From an uncultured Bacteroides sp. (GTDB lineage Bacteria > Bacteroidota > Bacteroidia > Bacteroidales > Bacteroidaceae): 25,249 nucleotides of DNA. The notes under the pieces are model-generated. The model did not search any database. It saw nothing but the letters and a program-made list of their open reading frames with translations, and had not been told where the DNA came from. The stretch is from positions 1-25,249 of the forward strand of contig NZ_URFY01000059.1 of assembly GCF_900547205.1 (NCBI RefSeq), read 5' to 3'. Positions 14,635 to 21,908 of the stretch are shown here, one piece after another (positions within the stretch are counted from its first letter, which is position 1; each line of letters opens with the position of its first letter). The position numbers and the translations under genes were made by a program.

Positions 14635-15414
14635 TTATGATAATTCGACTGTAGGATTGTGAACCGTTAGTCCGCCATCTGCTACGATTGTTTGTCCGGT
14701 GATGTATCTCGCATCATTCGAAGCGAGAAAAGCAATGGTGGCTGCGATGTCTTCCGGTTCTCCCAGATAAGGGGTGGCACATTGACCTAAGAAGATATTA
14801 CGGACATCTTCATTCAGGTTGTTTGTAGCTGCAGGGGTAAGCACTAGTCCCGGGGCTACGGCGTTGCAGCGGATATTCTTTTTTCCCATTTGAGTAGCGA
14901 TGTATTTCGTCAGGTTAATCACTCCCGCTTTGCTGGCTCCGTAAAGTGTGCCGTTGGCATCAGCTGTAAGTCCGCTTATGGAAGCCACGTTGACGATATT
15001 CCCTCCACCGTGCGCAGTCATGATAGGGATGATTTGTTGGGAGAGATACATGGTGCAACAAAGATTCAGGTGAAATGCCTCGTCGAAGTAGTCGATATCC
15101 AGCTTTTCAATATTCAGGTCACGTTTTGGATCGGTTCCGCCTACGTTATTGATTAATACATCTACCTGTCCGTACTCTTTTACTGCAAAATCAACCACTT
15201 TCTTGCAACTCTTCAGTTCAGTGGCAGAGAAATAAATGGAGCGTACGTCAGCCCCCGATTGTGCCAATTCAGCGGCAAGTTTCTCGGCCCTTTCTGCCGA
15301 ATGGTCGGCAATGACCACTTTACCGCCTTCGGCTACTATACGGCGCGTTGTTGCTTCGCCAATGCCACCGGCTCCACCAGTGATGACGACTACTTTATTT
15401 TCGAATCTATTCAT
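14635..15414 (-). CDS. hdhA: 7-alpha-hydroxysteroid dehydrogenase, SDR family (259 aa)
   Basis: A short-chain dehydrogenase that, by its close likeness to the B. fragilis enzyme as I remember it (same length, same start MNRFENK, shared VYFSATELKSC- and GQCATPYLGEP-like segments), should reversibly oxidise the 7-alpha-hydroxyl of bile acids such as cholate to the 7-oxo form with NAD(P). The cofactor motif TGGAGGIG is at residues 12-19, NNVGG at 89-93, and the catalytic set is S145, Y158 and K162 (YGASK). AFLASNDARYITGQTIVADGG closes the fold as usual. It is cytoplasmic and stands alone on the minus strand with its own terminator. A related SDR with another substrate cannot be excluded from sequence alone. 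Confidence 0.88.
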   Translation of the reverse strand: MNRFENKVVVITGGAGGIGEATTRRIVAEGGKVVIADHSAERAEKLAAELAQSGADVRSIYFSATELKSCKKVVDFAVKEYGQVDVLINNVGGTDPKRDLNIEKLDIDYFDEAFHLNLCCTMYLSQQIIPIMTAHGGGNIVNVASISGLTADANGTLYGASKAGVINLTKYIATQMGKKNIRCNAVAPGLVLTPAATNNLNEDVRNIFLGQCATPYLGEPEDIAATIAFLASNDARYITGQTIVADGGLTVHNPTVELS

Positions 15415-15620
15415 TATTATTGGAATTTGATGTTAACCACGTACTAAACAAATTGCAAGAGATTTTGTTAGATATCATTTACGCTCTTTAATAAGATTCC
15501 ATGCCTGTTTCGAAAACCAACCTGCCATGATTAGCTTTATAGCTAGAATATTTAAGAACCCTGTTAAATGTTAATGTATAGTTGCTTATTTGTTAATCAA
15601 CTTCCGGTTTTATTAAACCA

Positions 15621-15682
15621 TGTTATAAGACATTCCGATTTGTCCGGGAAATTTGGAGATATGCAGAAAGTCCGTATCTTTG
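15621..15682 (+). promoter_or_regulatory. promoter and upstream element of small RNA copy 2
   Basis: TTTG (15652-15655), 19-nt spacer, TATCTTTG (15675-15682). TGTTATAA at 15621-15628 lies exactly 54 bp before the -7 box, preceded by TTAAACCA. Confidence 0.8.
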
Positions 15683-15686
15683 CAAC

Positions 15687-15754
15687 GTGTTTTTCATAGT
15701 ATTAGATTTAAGGTTAACAAAAGATTGGCTGTCTGGGATAGATAGCCTTTTTTT
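15687..15754 (+). ncRNA. paralogous small RNA, copy 2 (about 68 nt)
   Basis: It starts near 15687 with the same GTGTTTTTCATAGTATTAG and ATTTAAGGTTAACAAA segments as copy 1. The terminator stem is different: GGCTGTC (15727-15733) with GATAGCC (15741-15747), seven pairs including one G-U, loop of 7, then seven T. The T-run ends 9 bp before the stop codon of the convergent DUF1848 gene. The 349-bp gap between hdhA and the DUF1848 gene holds nothing else I can recognise. Confidence 0.75.
15727..15754 (+). terminator. terminator of small RNA copy 2
   Basis: A 7-bp stem with one G-U pair, 7-nt loop and seven T. Confidence 0.8.
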
Positions 15755-15763
15755 ATGCCCTAT

Positions 15764-16702
15764 TCAGAACAAAGAATATTGGTTGTTTCTCAAACTTCTC
15801 ATCTCCCGCTCCTTCACTACATCATCCTCTAGCAAATGTCCGATGAGTAAAGGCGAATTTTTCTCATGCTTCTTCATGTTATATTCCACATTGCTATAAT
15901 TGCCTTTGATAGCATAGCAATAGACGCACCCGTTGAGGCAGCTTTCGTATGTGCCAATATCTATGCTTTCAGTACAGTTGCACACATGGCGCTGATTCTT
16001 GTCTTTCTTGGCAAGGATAGGGTAGCCGATAATTCTTTCAATAAGAGCTTTATCAATGCACAGTCCGGTAGGGATGCCTAAATGCCTTAAGTCCACCTTA
16101 ACAGTACAAGTATCCAGTTCGATGGAAGGATAGGCATTGATGGTTTGTCTGAAAGAAACAGCCATTTCTTCAATCTCTTCTTTAATCAATGGCTTGATAT
16201 TGAACTGTTCTACCGCTGCGCGGATATGCTGGTAATGGTCGATGAATCCGAGCATACATCTTTCCGTATGATCTTTGAGCCCGTCGGCAATGCGGGCAAA
16301 AGTTTCTTTGTGGAAAGAAACATTATACTCTTCGTTCGTCAATATAGGGTCATACCGCCAGATTACTTTATCCTTGCCAATCTTGTCCGAGAGCCGCTTG
16401 AAGGTTTCAATTCGTTTAGCAATGGACGGCAGGTTGATTTCTAATTTCTCCCCATAGGGATTGAGGGTGAACTGAAAGTAATACTTATAGTCCTGTAGTT
16501 TATCCAGCTTCGCAATCATTGGAGCTGGGTTCTTAGTCCAGAACACGATACAATCTACCACGGAAGGATCCAGGCGTACCTTACTTATCATTTTAGGGTT
16601 GTATGGACTCGGTACTAAAACGTATCCTTCCTTAATACGGTTGAAAAACCACTGGGAATAAAATGCCGGAATATCTGTCCGGCGACTTGCACTGATTATC
16701 AT
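15764..16702 (-). CDS. DUF1848 family protein (312 aa)
   Basis: The start MIISASRRTDIPAFYSQWF and the phrase VFWTKNPAPM are hallmarks of the DUF1848 family, whose biochemical role I do not know. The C-terminal third has a cysteine cluster, CNCTESIDIG and ESCLNGCVYCYA (about residues 245-270). Its CxxCxYC-like pattern suggests an iron-sulfur site as in SPL/radical-SAM-like proteins; this is inference. It is cytoplasmic with no membrane segment. The promoter lies almost on top of the start codon, so the message may be leaderless. It is convergent with small RNA copy 2. Confidence 0.85.
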   Translation of the reverse strand: MIISASRRTDIPAFYSQWFFNRIKEGYVLVPSPYNPKMISKVRLDPSVVDCIVFWTKNPAPMIAKLDKLQDYKYYFQFTLNPYGEKLEINLPSIAKRIETFKRLSDKIGKDKVIWRYDPILTNEEYNVSFHKETFARIADGLKDHTERCMLGFIDHYQHIRAAVEQFNIKPLIKEEIEEMAVSFRQTINAYPSIELDTCTVKVDLRHLGIPTGLCIDKALIERIIGYPILAKKDKNQRHVCNCTESIDIGTYESCLNGCVYCYAIKGNYSNVEYNMKKHEKNSPLLIGHLLEDDVVKEREMRSLRNNQYSLF

Positions 16703-16706
16703 ATAT

Positions 16707-16737
16707 CAAAGTTACGCAAAAGCCGTTAATATGGCAA
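16707..16737 (-). promoter_or_regulatory. promoter of the DUF1848 gene; message probably leaderless
   Basis: On the minus strand TTG (16737-16735), a 20-nt spacer and TAACTTTG (16714-16707) make a good Bacteroides promoter. Its last base is only 4 bp before the ATG at 16702, so transcription should start at or next to the start codon. Confidence 0.6.
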
Positions 16738-16906
16738 TAGTCAATAGATGAAAAAAGAATAAAATCTGTTGGTGGGATTAGTTCATTTCCGCACGTTAAT
16801 GAATTAATAGGAGAATGCTATTAAGGGTACGCGATTGTGAACGAATATGTTAAATGTTAACACGAAAAGTCTGAAGTGTTAATGCGCTGATGTTTCTATT
16901 AAACCG

Positions 16907-16968
16907 TGTTATAATATAGTCTGTTTTAGTCTGTAAATTTGCTATTTACATGGAAGTTAGTACCTTTG
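16907..16968 (+). promoter_or_regulatory. promoter and upstream element of small RNA copy 3
   Basis: TTTG (16938-16941), 19-nt spacer, TACCTTTG (16961-16968). TGTTATAA at 16907-16914 is again exactly 54 bp before the -7 box, preceded by TTAAACCG. Confidence 0.8.
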
Positions 16969-16972
16969 TAAT

Positions 16973-17043
16973 GTGTTTTTTTCATAAGTATTAGATTTAA
17001 GGTTAACAAAAGATTGGTTGCTCGTGATGAGTAGCCATTTTTT
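16973..17043 (+). ncRNA. paralogous small RNA, copy 3 (about 71 nt)
   Basis: It starts near 16973. The conserved part is kept with two extra T and one extra A (GTGTTTTTTTCATAAGTATT), then ATTTAAGGTTAACAAA as in the others. Terminator: GGTTGCTC (17016-17023) with GAGTAGCC (17029-17036), eight pairs of which two are G-U, loop of 5, then A and six T. Unlike copies 1 and 2 it is not convergent with a gene; a decayed AraC gene follows on the same strand 18 bp downstream. Confidence 0.72.
17016..17043 (+). terminator. terminator of small RNA copy 3
   Basis: An 8-bp stem with two G-U pairs, 5-nt loop and six T. Confidence 0.78.
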
Positions 17044-17061
17044 GTTTTATCTCTGTCCCTC

Positions 17062-17376
17062 ATGCAGTCATTTCAGATAATAAAACCCACTTCGGCTTTG
17101 GCTCCCTATATCCGTCATTATTGGATATTGCAGGATGATGCGGTAAGTCCCGTTTCCGAACGGACCTTGCTTATAGGTTGCATACAATTGATTTTTCACA
17201 AAGGAAAGCAGCTTCTTCTATAGAACGAATCGAAGTTGCAGCCACAATCTTTTATTTGCGGACAGTCTGTCGGATTCTCCGAACTTTCTGATTTATCCAA
17301 TCAGGTGGCCGATACTCTTGATAATGGGGTTACGCCGATAAATAGTGAGAAAGATGTGGGCTATTCTTGTCCGTAG
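17062..17376 (+). pseudogene. remnant of an AraC-type regulator (sensor-domain part only)
   Basis: The frame from the ATG at 17062 reads MQSFQIIKPTSALAPYIRHYWIL, then VSERTLLIGCIQLIFHKGK, which looks like the N-terminal sensor domain (DUF6597 type) of AraC regulators. It is broken by TAG at 17221-17223. It continues in the same frame with a further matching stretch (SFICGQSVGFSEL) up to a stop at 17374-17376. The helix-turn-helix part is missing altogether; complete relatives have about 260 residues. The in-frame stop and the missing C-terminus mark it as decayed. The family assignment rests on recognition of a few phrases only. Confidence 0.65.
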
Positions 17377-17384
17377 CCCACATT
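17353..17384. terminator. strong hairpin between the AraC remnant and the AraC/GyrI gene
   Basis: ATGTGGGCTA (17354-17363) pairs perfectly with TAGCCCACAT (17374-17383) around a 10-nt loop. It is 13 bp past the convergent stop at 17397. The flanking T-tracts are interrupted on both strands, so termination strength is uncertain. Confidence 0.6.
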
Positions 17385-17396
17385 CTCTTTCTTTAT

Positions 17397-18254
17397 TTAT
17401 TCCACAGGAATATAAATCTCAGTTAGCAATTCTTCCGGAGCTGTCTGGCAAGGATCGTTCAGATAACGTTCTGCACTGGCTTCATCGCGTAACGTGCACT
17501 CCATTTCAGGCAGATACTTTCCGTAAATTGTATCATACACTGCTTGAAGGTTTTCATAAGGACCTTGATAGAGGAAGATGGCATAACGTCCGGCAGGAAG
17601 AACCTTTGAACCAACGTCTCCAACCGGAACAGCCTTGACAGGTAGTACCATACATACATCCGTACGCAATTTCTCTGTCGGAGTCACTTTTGGGTCGTCG
17701 TGGTAGATGCATAGCGGACTGACATCTCCCATTGGCAAGTTTTGTTCTTTAATGAACTGGATCAGTCGCATCCATGTGCCGCCATAATCATTAAGTCTGT
17801 AGTCACCCGACAGACGGATATAAATTACATTCCGTTCGGGCACATTTTTAATCTCACTTTTTAGTTCCAGGTCTGGCTTGATATTTGCTGGTCTCATAAT
17901 TACAAAGTTTTTATTGTTTCGATACTCTAAAGGTGAAATACCATAGAATTGCTTGAATACTTTCGACAAAGAAGAAGGAGAAGAATATCCGATACGATAA
18001 GCAATATCGGCAATTGGAATATCCGAGTAGCGCAATAGGCGTGCTGCCGCTTCTGTCCGCGTCCGGACAATAAAGGTTCCAATCGGTTCGCCGAGAAATG
18101 CTTTCATAATCCGGTGGAAATAGAAAGGGGAAAAGTTTGATATCTTGGCCAGTGATTTCAAATCAATATCTTCTCCTAAATGCTGATTGATATATTCCAC
18201 TACTACATTTACACATTTTTGATATTCTTCTTTCGTTGTTTTCTTCTGTTGCAT
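17397..18254 (-). CDS. AraC-family regulator with GyrI-like effector domain (285 aa)
   Basis: The AraC double helix-turn-helix is at the N-terminus (about residues 10-112: IDLKSLAKISNFSPFYFHRIMKAFLGEPIGTFI and IPIADIAYRIGYSSPSSLSKVFKQFYGISPLEYR). A GyrI-like small-molecule-binding domain follows (about 125-285: VIYIRLSGDYR, CIYHDDPKVT, LPAGRYAIFLYQGPYENL, and the usual C-terminal EIYIPVE). This is the layout of the Rob/SoxS-like drug-sensing regulators. It is cytoplasmic. It stands alone; no efflux gene is adjacent. A full -7 box is found upstream. The effector is unknown. Confidence 0.92.
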   Translation of the reverse strand: MQQKKTTKEEYQKCVNVVVEYINQHLGEDIDLKSLAKISNFSPFYFHRIMKAFLGEPIGTFIVRTRTEAAARLLRYSDIPIADIAYRIGYSSPSSLSKVFKQFYGISPLEYRNNKNFVIMRPANIKPDLELKSEIKNVPERNVIYIRLSGDYRLNDYGGTWMRLIQFIKEQNLPMGDVSPLCIYHDDPKVTPTEKLRTDVCMVLPVKAVPVGDVGSKVLPAGRYAIFLYQGPYENLQAVYDTIYGKYLPEMECTLRDEASAERYLNDPCQTAPEELLTEIYIPVE

Positions 18255-18285
18255 AGGCAGTTTGCTATTTTGTTATTTCACTTTG

Positions 18286-18293
18286 CAAAGGTA
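18286..18293 (-). promoter_or_regulatory. -7 promoter element of the AraC/GyrI gene
   Basis: The minus strand reads TACCTTTG, a full match to TAnnTTTG, 31 bp upstream of the ATG at 18254. No -33 TTTG is clear. Confidence 0.5.
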
Positions 18294-18429
18294 GGGGTAA
18301 AAAAAGGAATGGACTTGTCCGATGTTGCTAAAATATATCTTTTTTGTGTAAATTCAAAATACATATAGCCGCATGGTATTCCCCAAAGTTTAAATAATGT
18401 CAATTTAATAAATGTAAGACCTGATAATG

Positions 18430-18460
18430 TTGCAAACAATTATTAAAAACCTTATCTTGG
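18430..18460 (+). promoter_or_regulatory. probable promoter of the winged-helix gene
   Basis: TTG (18430-18432), 20-nt spacer, TATCTTGG (18453-18460, one mismatch to TAnnTTTG), 26 bp before the ATG at 18487. Confidence 0.4.
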
Positions 18461-18486
18461 TTTCAAATTATTAAATAAAGATAGCC

Positions 18487-18711
18487 ATGGATAAAAGAGT
18501 TGTAGGGACTAATGCTGGTAGAATCTGGTATGCCCTAAAAGAAATTGGTGAAATTTCGATACCGGAATTGGCGAGAAAGTTGAATCTAAGTGTTGAAAGT
18601 ACGGCACTGGCTGCCGGATGGTTGGCGCGAGAGAACAAAATTTGTATCCAGAGGAAGAATGGAATGCTAGCTTTGTCTGATGAGGACAGCTTCCCTTTTA
18701 ATTTCGGATAA
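18487..18711 (+). CDS. small winged helix-turn-helix protein (DUF2582 type, 74 aa)
   Basis: A compact protein made of a single winged helix: VGTNAGRIWYALKEIGEISIPELARKLNLS, then VESTALAAGWLARENKICIQRKNG, the wing. This fits the DUF2582 winged-helix family of short Bacteroidetes proteins. It probably binds nucleic acid, but its target is unknown. It is cytoplasmic with a promoter-like sequence upstream and a terminator about 105 bp past its stop. Confidence 0.82.
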   Translation: MDKRVVGTNAGRIWYALKEIGEISIPELARKLNLSVESTALAAGWLARENKICIQRKNGMLALSDEDSFPFNFG

Positions 18712-18817
18712 ACATGAATTTTGCTTTTAGATATCTTTGAATTTCTGTTAGCCCGGAAGTAAGAATATGTCTATTAGGTACCATTACTAAAATGTGAACG
18801 TAGAGAATTTGATTTTT

Positions 18818-18853
18818 AAAAGAGTTACTCAATAGGTTGGGTAGCTCTTTTTT
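18818..18853. terminator. bidirectional terminator between winged-helix and multicopper oxidase genes
   Basis: AAAAGAGTTAC (18818-18828) pairs with GTAGCTCTTTT (18841-18851), one G-U, loop of 12, with T-runs on both strands. It lies 6 bp from the convergent stop at 18860. A TATCTTTG box at 18732-18739 would give a transcript of about 110 nt ending here, but it has no -33 element, so I do not call an RNA gene. Confidence 0.75.
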
Positions 18854-18859
18854 ACTGAG

Positions 18860-21028
18860 TTAGTATGAACATTGAATGCCGACTCCAAACTTCATTTCAC
18901 TATTATAGTTGGCTGATACGCTGAGATAGGGTAACAGGATATAACGCAATCCTATGGCATATTCTACTTCGCTGTTAACCATCAGGTTCATTCTTAGACG
19001 ACTGGTGAGAGCTATATTCTCGCGTTCCAGTTGCAGGCGCACTTGTCCATACGTATCTAAACGGGCGTCGAGTACAATCAACCAGGGCATCGTATATCTC
19101 ATGCCGACTGTTCCTGCCCATTGATTATCATGTCGGGTGCGTTGTCCGAACAGATTCTTTTCCCCTTCGTCTCCTTTACGATAATTCCAGTAGACACCTA
19201 TATATGGGAATAACCACTGTTTCTTACCCGTATAACGTCCGAAGCGGGTTTCAATCTCATAGCCGTCTTTGTCTTTATAGCCCAACTGCCATTCGGCTTG
19301 TATTCCCCAACGGGTGTTGCTCGATTCCATTCGTCCGTTGTTGCCGTTGAAAGCAAAATCATTTCTGGCGGTGAAGTAGAACTTGCGGTCCATGGCATAC
19401 ACTTTCCGGATAGCTTTGGCAGAATCCGGGAGTTGGGGATTGACTGGGGAATCCTCATAATGAAACACCCGTCCCATACCGCTCATCATATGATAAAGGA
19501 TGTGACAGTGAAAGTACCAGTCGCCGCGACTTCTCTCATTAGCATTAAATTCAATCGTATCTGTCTCCATCGGCAGTATATCGAATGTGAACTTCATCGG
19601 GGCGTACTCTCCCTGCTTATTGCGAAGCCGGAAGAAATGTCCGTGCAAGTGCATCGGATGACGCATCATTGTATTGTTGTGCAGAATCATACGCACATTT
19701 TCACCTTCTTTTATTTGAATCAAATCTGCTTCCGAAAGGGTTTTATTATTTAATGACCACACGTATCTGTCCATCGAACCCGTCAGTTCGAGATGCAGTT
19801 CTTTCATCGGAACTGTAGTCGGCAGATTCGTTTTAACCGGAGATTTAAGCATATCATAATTTAAGGTGATTATTTTGATGGAGTCATTGATTTCGGGATA
19901 CATCACTTTGTTCATATCCATTTTCTGCATACTCATGTTCATTCCCATATTGTCCATATCTCCGTTTATTTTCATCATCTTGTTCATCATCTTCATTCCG
20001 GCGAAATAATTCAGTTTGGGTAGGGGCGGGGTGGATTTCCTTTTTCCGCTTCCTAGCCACAATGAGGATGAACCGCTACGATCTTCTGCCGTAGCCAGCA
20101 ATTGGTATGATGTATTGTTTTCGGGAATAGTAACCACGATATCATACGTTTCGGAGACAGCAATTATCATCCGGTCTACTTCTACCGGATGAATGTCTTT
20201 TCCATCTGCTGCCACTACTGTTATTTTTCCGCCTGCGTATTGAAGCCAGAAATAGGTAGAGGAACCTCCATTCACGATTCTCAATCTGATCTTATCACCT
20301 GCATGCAGTTTGGAAAGACTTTGCTCTGTCGCTCCGTTCAGTAAGAAACAATTGTAATATACATCGCTCACATCCATAGCCTCCATCCGTTTCCATTCGT
20401 TTTTGAACTTAGTTCCAAGTTGGCCTGCCCGTAGAGCTTCCCAGTAACTTTGTGCACTTTTCTTTTTGATGGATGCCCAGTCGGAGTCTGTGTGCAATCT
20501 TCTGTTGACTTCTTGAGCGTTGGTGTTTGTCCAATCACTTAAAACTATTGTATATTCGGGAATTTGATTTGCCGGTGTACGTATAGAATTATCTTCCCGT
20601 TTATGGATAACAAATGCACCGTAAAGTCCTTCCTGTTCCTGTAGTCCGGCATGCGAATGATACCAGTAGGTACCATTCTGAATGATGGGGAATGTATAAA
20701 TGTGTGTAGATTGAGGTGCTACCGGGGCAGTAGTAAGGAAGGGAACACCATCTTGTATATTGGGGAGCAGTATCCCGTGCCAATGGATGGAAGTTGGTTT
20801 ATCCAGTCGGTTATGTACTCTGATAACGGCAGTATCTCCTTCCGTGAAGTAAAGGGTAGGGGCTGGAATTTGCCCGTTGATAGCCAATGCTTTCCGGAAT
20901 TTGCCTGTGTAGTTGACAATTGTGTCGTTTACATAAAGGTCATAAGTTACGGTGCGTTGGGCATATACGTTGAGTGTGGCTATTAAGGCACATACAGTGG
21001 AAACTATGTAAGTACGAATTTGTTTCAT
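18860..21028 (-). CDS. multicopper oxidase fused to a CopB-like outer-membrane domain (722 aa)
   Basis: A CopA/CueO-type multicopper oxidase, likely oxidising Cu(I) in the periplasm and so protecting against copper. The signal peptide is residues 1-23. The copper ligands are complete: HWH (82-84), WYHSH (H124, H126), HPMHLHGH (H457, H460, H462, H464), and HCHILYHMMSGM (H507, C508, H509, H513, M518), giving the type 1 and trinuclear sites. A methionine-rich segment at 345-386 (MKMMNKMMKINGDMDNMGM) is a probable Cu(I)-binding region. The part after about 545 is unlike oxidases: Tyr/Trp-rich alternating strands (GRYTGKKQWLFPYIGVYWNYR, VGMRYTMPWLIVLDAR, LSVSANYNSEMKFGVGIQ) resembling the outer-membrane protein CopB. 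CopA and CopB are usually separate genes. The gene is monocistronic, divergent from the TIGR02757 gene. Confidence 0.9.
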   Translation of the reverse strand: MKQIRTYIVSTVCALIATLNVYAQRTVTYDLYVNDTIVNYTGKFRKALAINGQIPAPTLYFTEGDTAVIRVHNRLDKPTSIHWHGILLPNIQDGVPFLTTAPVAPQSTHIYTFPIIQNGTYWYHSHAGLQEQEGLYGAFVIHKREDNSIRTPANQIPEYTIVLSDWTNTNAQEVNRRLHTDSDWASIKKKSAQSYWEALRAGQLGTKFKNEWKRMEAMDVSDVYYNCFLLNGATEQSLSKLHAGDKIRLRIVNGGSSTYFWLQYAGGKITVVAADGKDIHPVEVDRMIIAVSETYDIVVTIPENNTSYQLLATAEDRSGSSSLWLGSGKRKSTPPLPKLNYFAGMKMMNKMMKINGDMDNMGMNMSMQKMDMNKVMYPEINDSIKIITLNYDMLKSPVKTNLPTTVPMKELHLELTGSMDRYVWSLNNKTLSEADLIQIKEGENVRMILHNNTMMRHPMHLHGHFFRLRNKQGEYAPMKFTFDILPMETDTIEFNANERSRGDWYFHCHILYHMMSGMGRVFHYEDSPVNPQLPDSAKAIRKVYAMDRKFYFTARNDFAFNGNNGRMESSNTRWGIQAEWQLGYKDKDGYEIETRFGRYTGKKQWLFPYIGVYWNYRKGDEGEKNLFGQRTRHDNQWAGTVGMRYTMPWLIVLDARLDTYGQVRLQLERENIALTSRLRMNLMVNSEVEYAIGLRYILLPYLSVSANYNSEMKFGVGIQCSY

Positions 21029-21104
21029 GGTATTTTTGCTTGCTTTAATATAGAAACATACGTCAGAGTTAATTTGTTTGAACCTAACTAATAGGTGGCA
21101 TTAC

Positions 21105-21134
21105 TTGATTCTTTAAATAGATTGTTTACTTTTG
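21105..21134 (+). promoter_or_regulatory. promoter of the TIGR02757 gene
   Basis: TTG (21105-21107), 19-nt spacer, TACTTTTG (21127-21134): a good Bacteroides promoter 22 bp before the ATG. Confidence 0.65.
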
Positions 21135-21156
21135 CATCCTCAACATGATTTAGGAT

Positions 21157-21867
21157 ATGATGACTGAAGATATAAAGAATAAACTATTGATGTGTGCGGA
21201 GATTTACCATCGTGCAGAGTTTATAGCAAGCGATCCGGTACAGTTTCCCCATCGCTATACTGTGAAACAAGATATTGAGATTAGTGGTTTGCTGACTGCC
21301 ATCATGAGTTTTGGTAATCGTAAGCAAATTTTAAAGAAGGCAAATGAGCTACACGAACTGATGGGAGACTCACCTTATCAATACGTGCTTTCCTGTCAGT
21401 GGGAGAAAGATTTCCCGGTAGGAGCGACCCATAGTTTTTATCGAATGCTTTCTTTTTCCGATTTTCACGGATACTTCCGGAGGTTGTATGCTGCTTATTC
21501 TCATTCTGAAAGTCTGGAAGATGCCTTGAAAGTTTATTCGGGGATTCCTATGGAAAGGCTATGCGCATTCCTCGAAGTCTCTGCCAAGAGTCCACAAAAG
21601 AAACTAAATATGTTTCTGCGTTGGATGATTCGCCGAGATTCGGAAGTTGATTTTGGTATATGGAAGAGCTTTGATTGCAAAGATCTGATTGTTCCGTTAG
21701 ACACACACGTTTGCCGAGTTGCTCATTTCCTCAATTTGACGAATGCGGAAACTTTTTCATTGAAGAACGCCCGTCAGATAACTGCTGCATTAGCTGAAAT
21801 CTTTCCGGGCGATCCTTGTTTGGGCGATTTTGCCTTGTTTGGGTTGGGAGTGAATGGGGAGATATAA
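21157..21867 (+). CDS. TIGR02757 family protein (DUF2400), 236 aa
   Basis: The sequence shows phrases typical of this family: DPVQFPHRY near the N-terminus, EISGLLTAIMSFGNRKQI, the middle SFYRMLSF, KKLNMFLRWMIRRD, and VPLDTHVCRVAHFLNL, where the last motif recalls the aspartate-containing segment of HhH-GPD DNA glycosylases. The function is not established to my knowledge; a role in nucleic-acid metabolism is a guess from that likeness. It is cytoplasmic. The next codon, also ATG (21160), is an equally possible start. It is divergent from the multicopper oxidase and convergent with the ATPase gene. Confidence 0.85.
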   Translation: MMTEDIKNKLLMCAEIYHRAEFIASDPVQFPHRYTVKQDIEISGLLTAIMSFGNRKQILKKANELHELMGDSPYQYVLSCQWEKDFPVGATHSFYRMLSFSDFHGYFRRLYAAYSHSESLEDALKVYSGIPMERLCAFLEVSAKSPQKKLNMFLRWMIRRDSEVDFGIWKSFDCKDLIVPLDTHVCRVAHFLNLTNAETFSLKNARQITAALAEIFPGDPCLGDFALFGLGVNGEI

Positions 21868-21908
21868 TTTCTGGATGTATAATCCCCGAATCTTTTGGGA
21901 ATATAGCT

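Noticed and set aside
18732..18853. Fourth small RNA ending at the terminator near 18850
   Set aside because: It has a TATCTTTG box and a terminator but lacks the -33 element, the TGTTATAA element and the conserved 5' core of the family.
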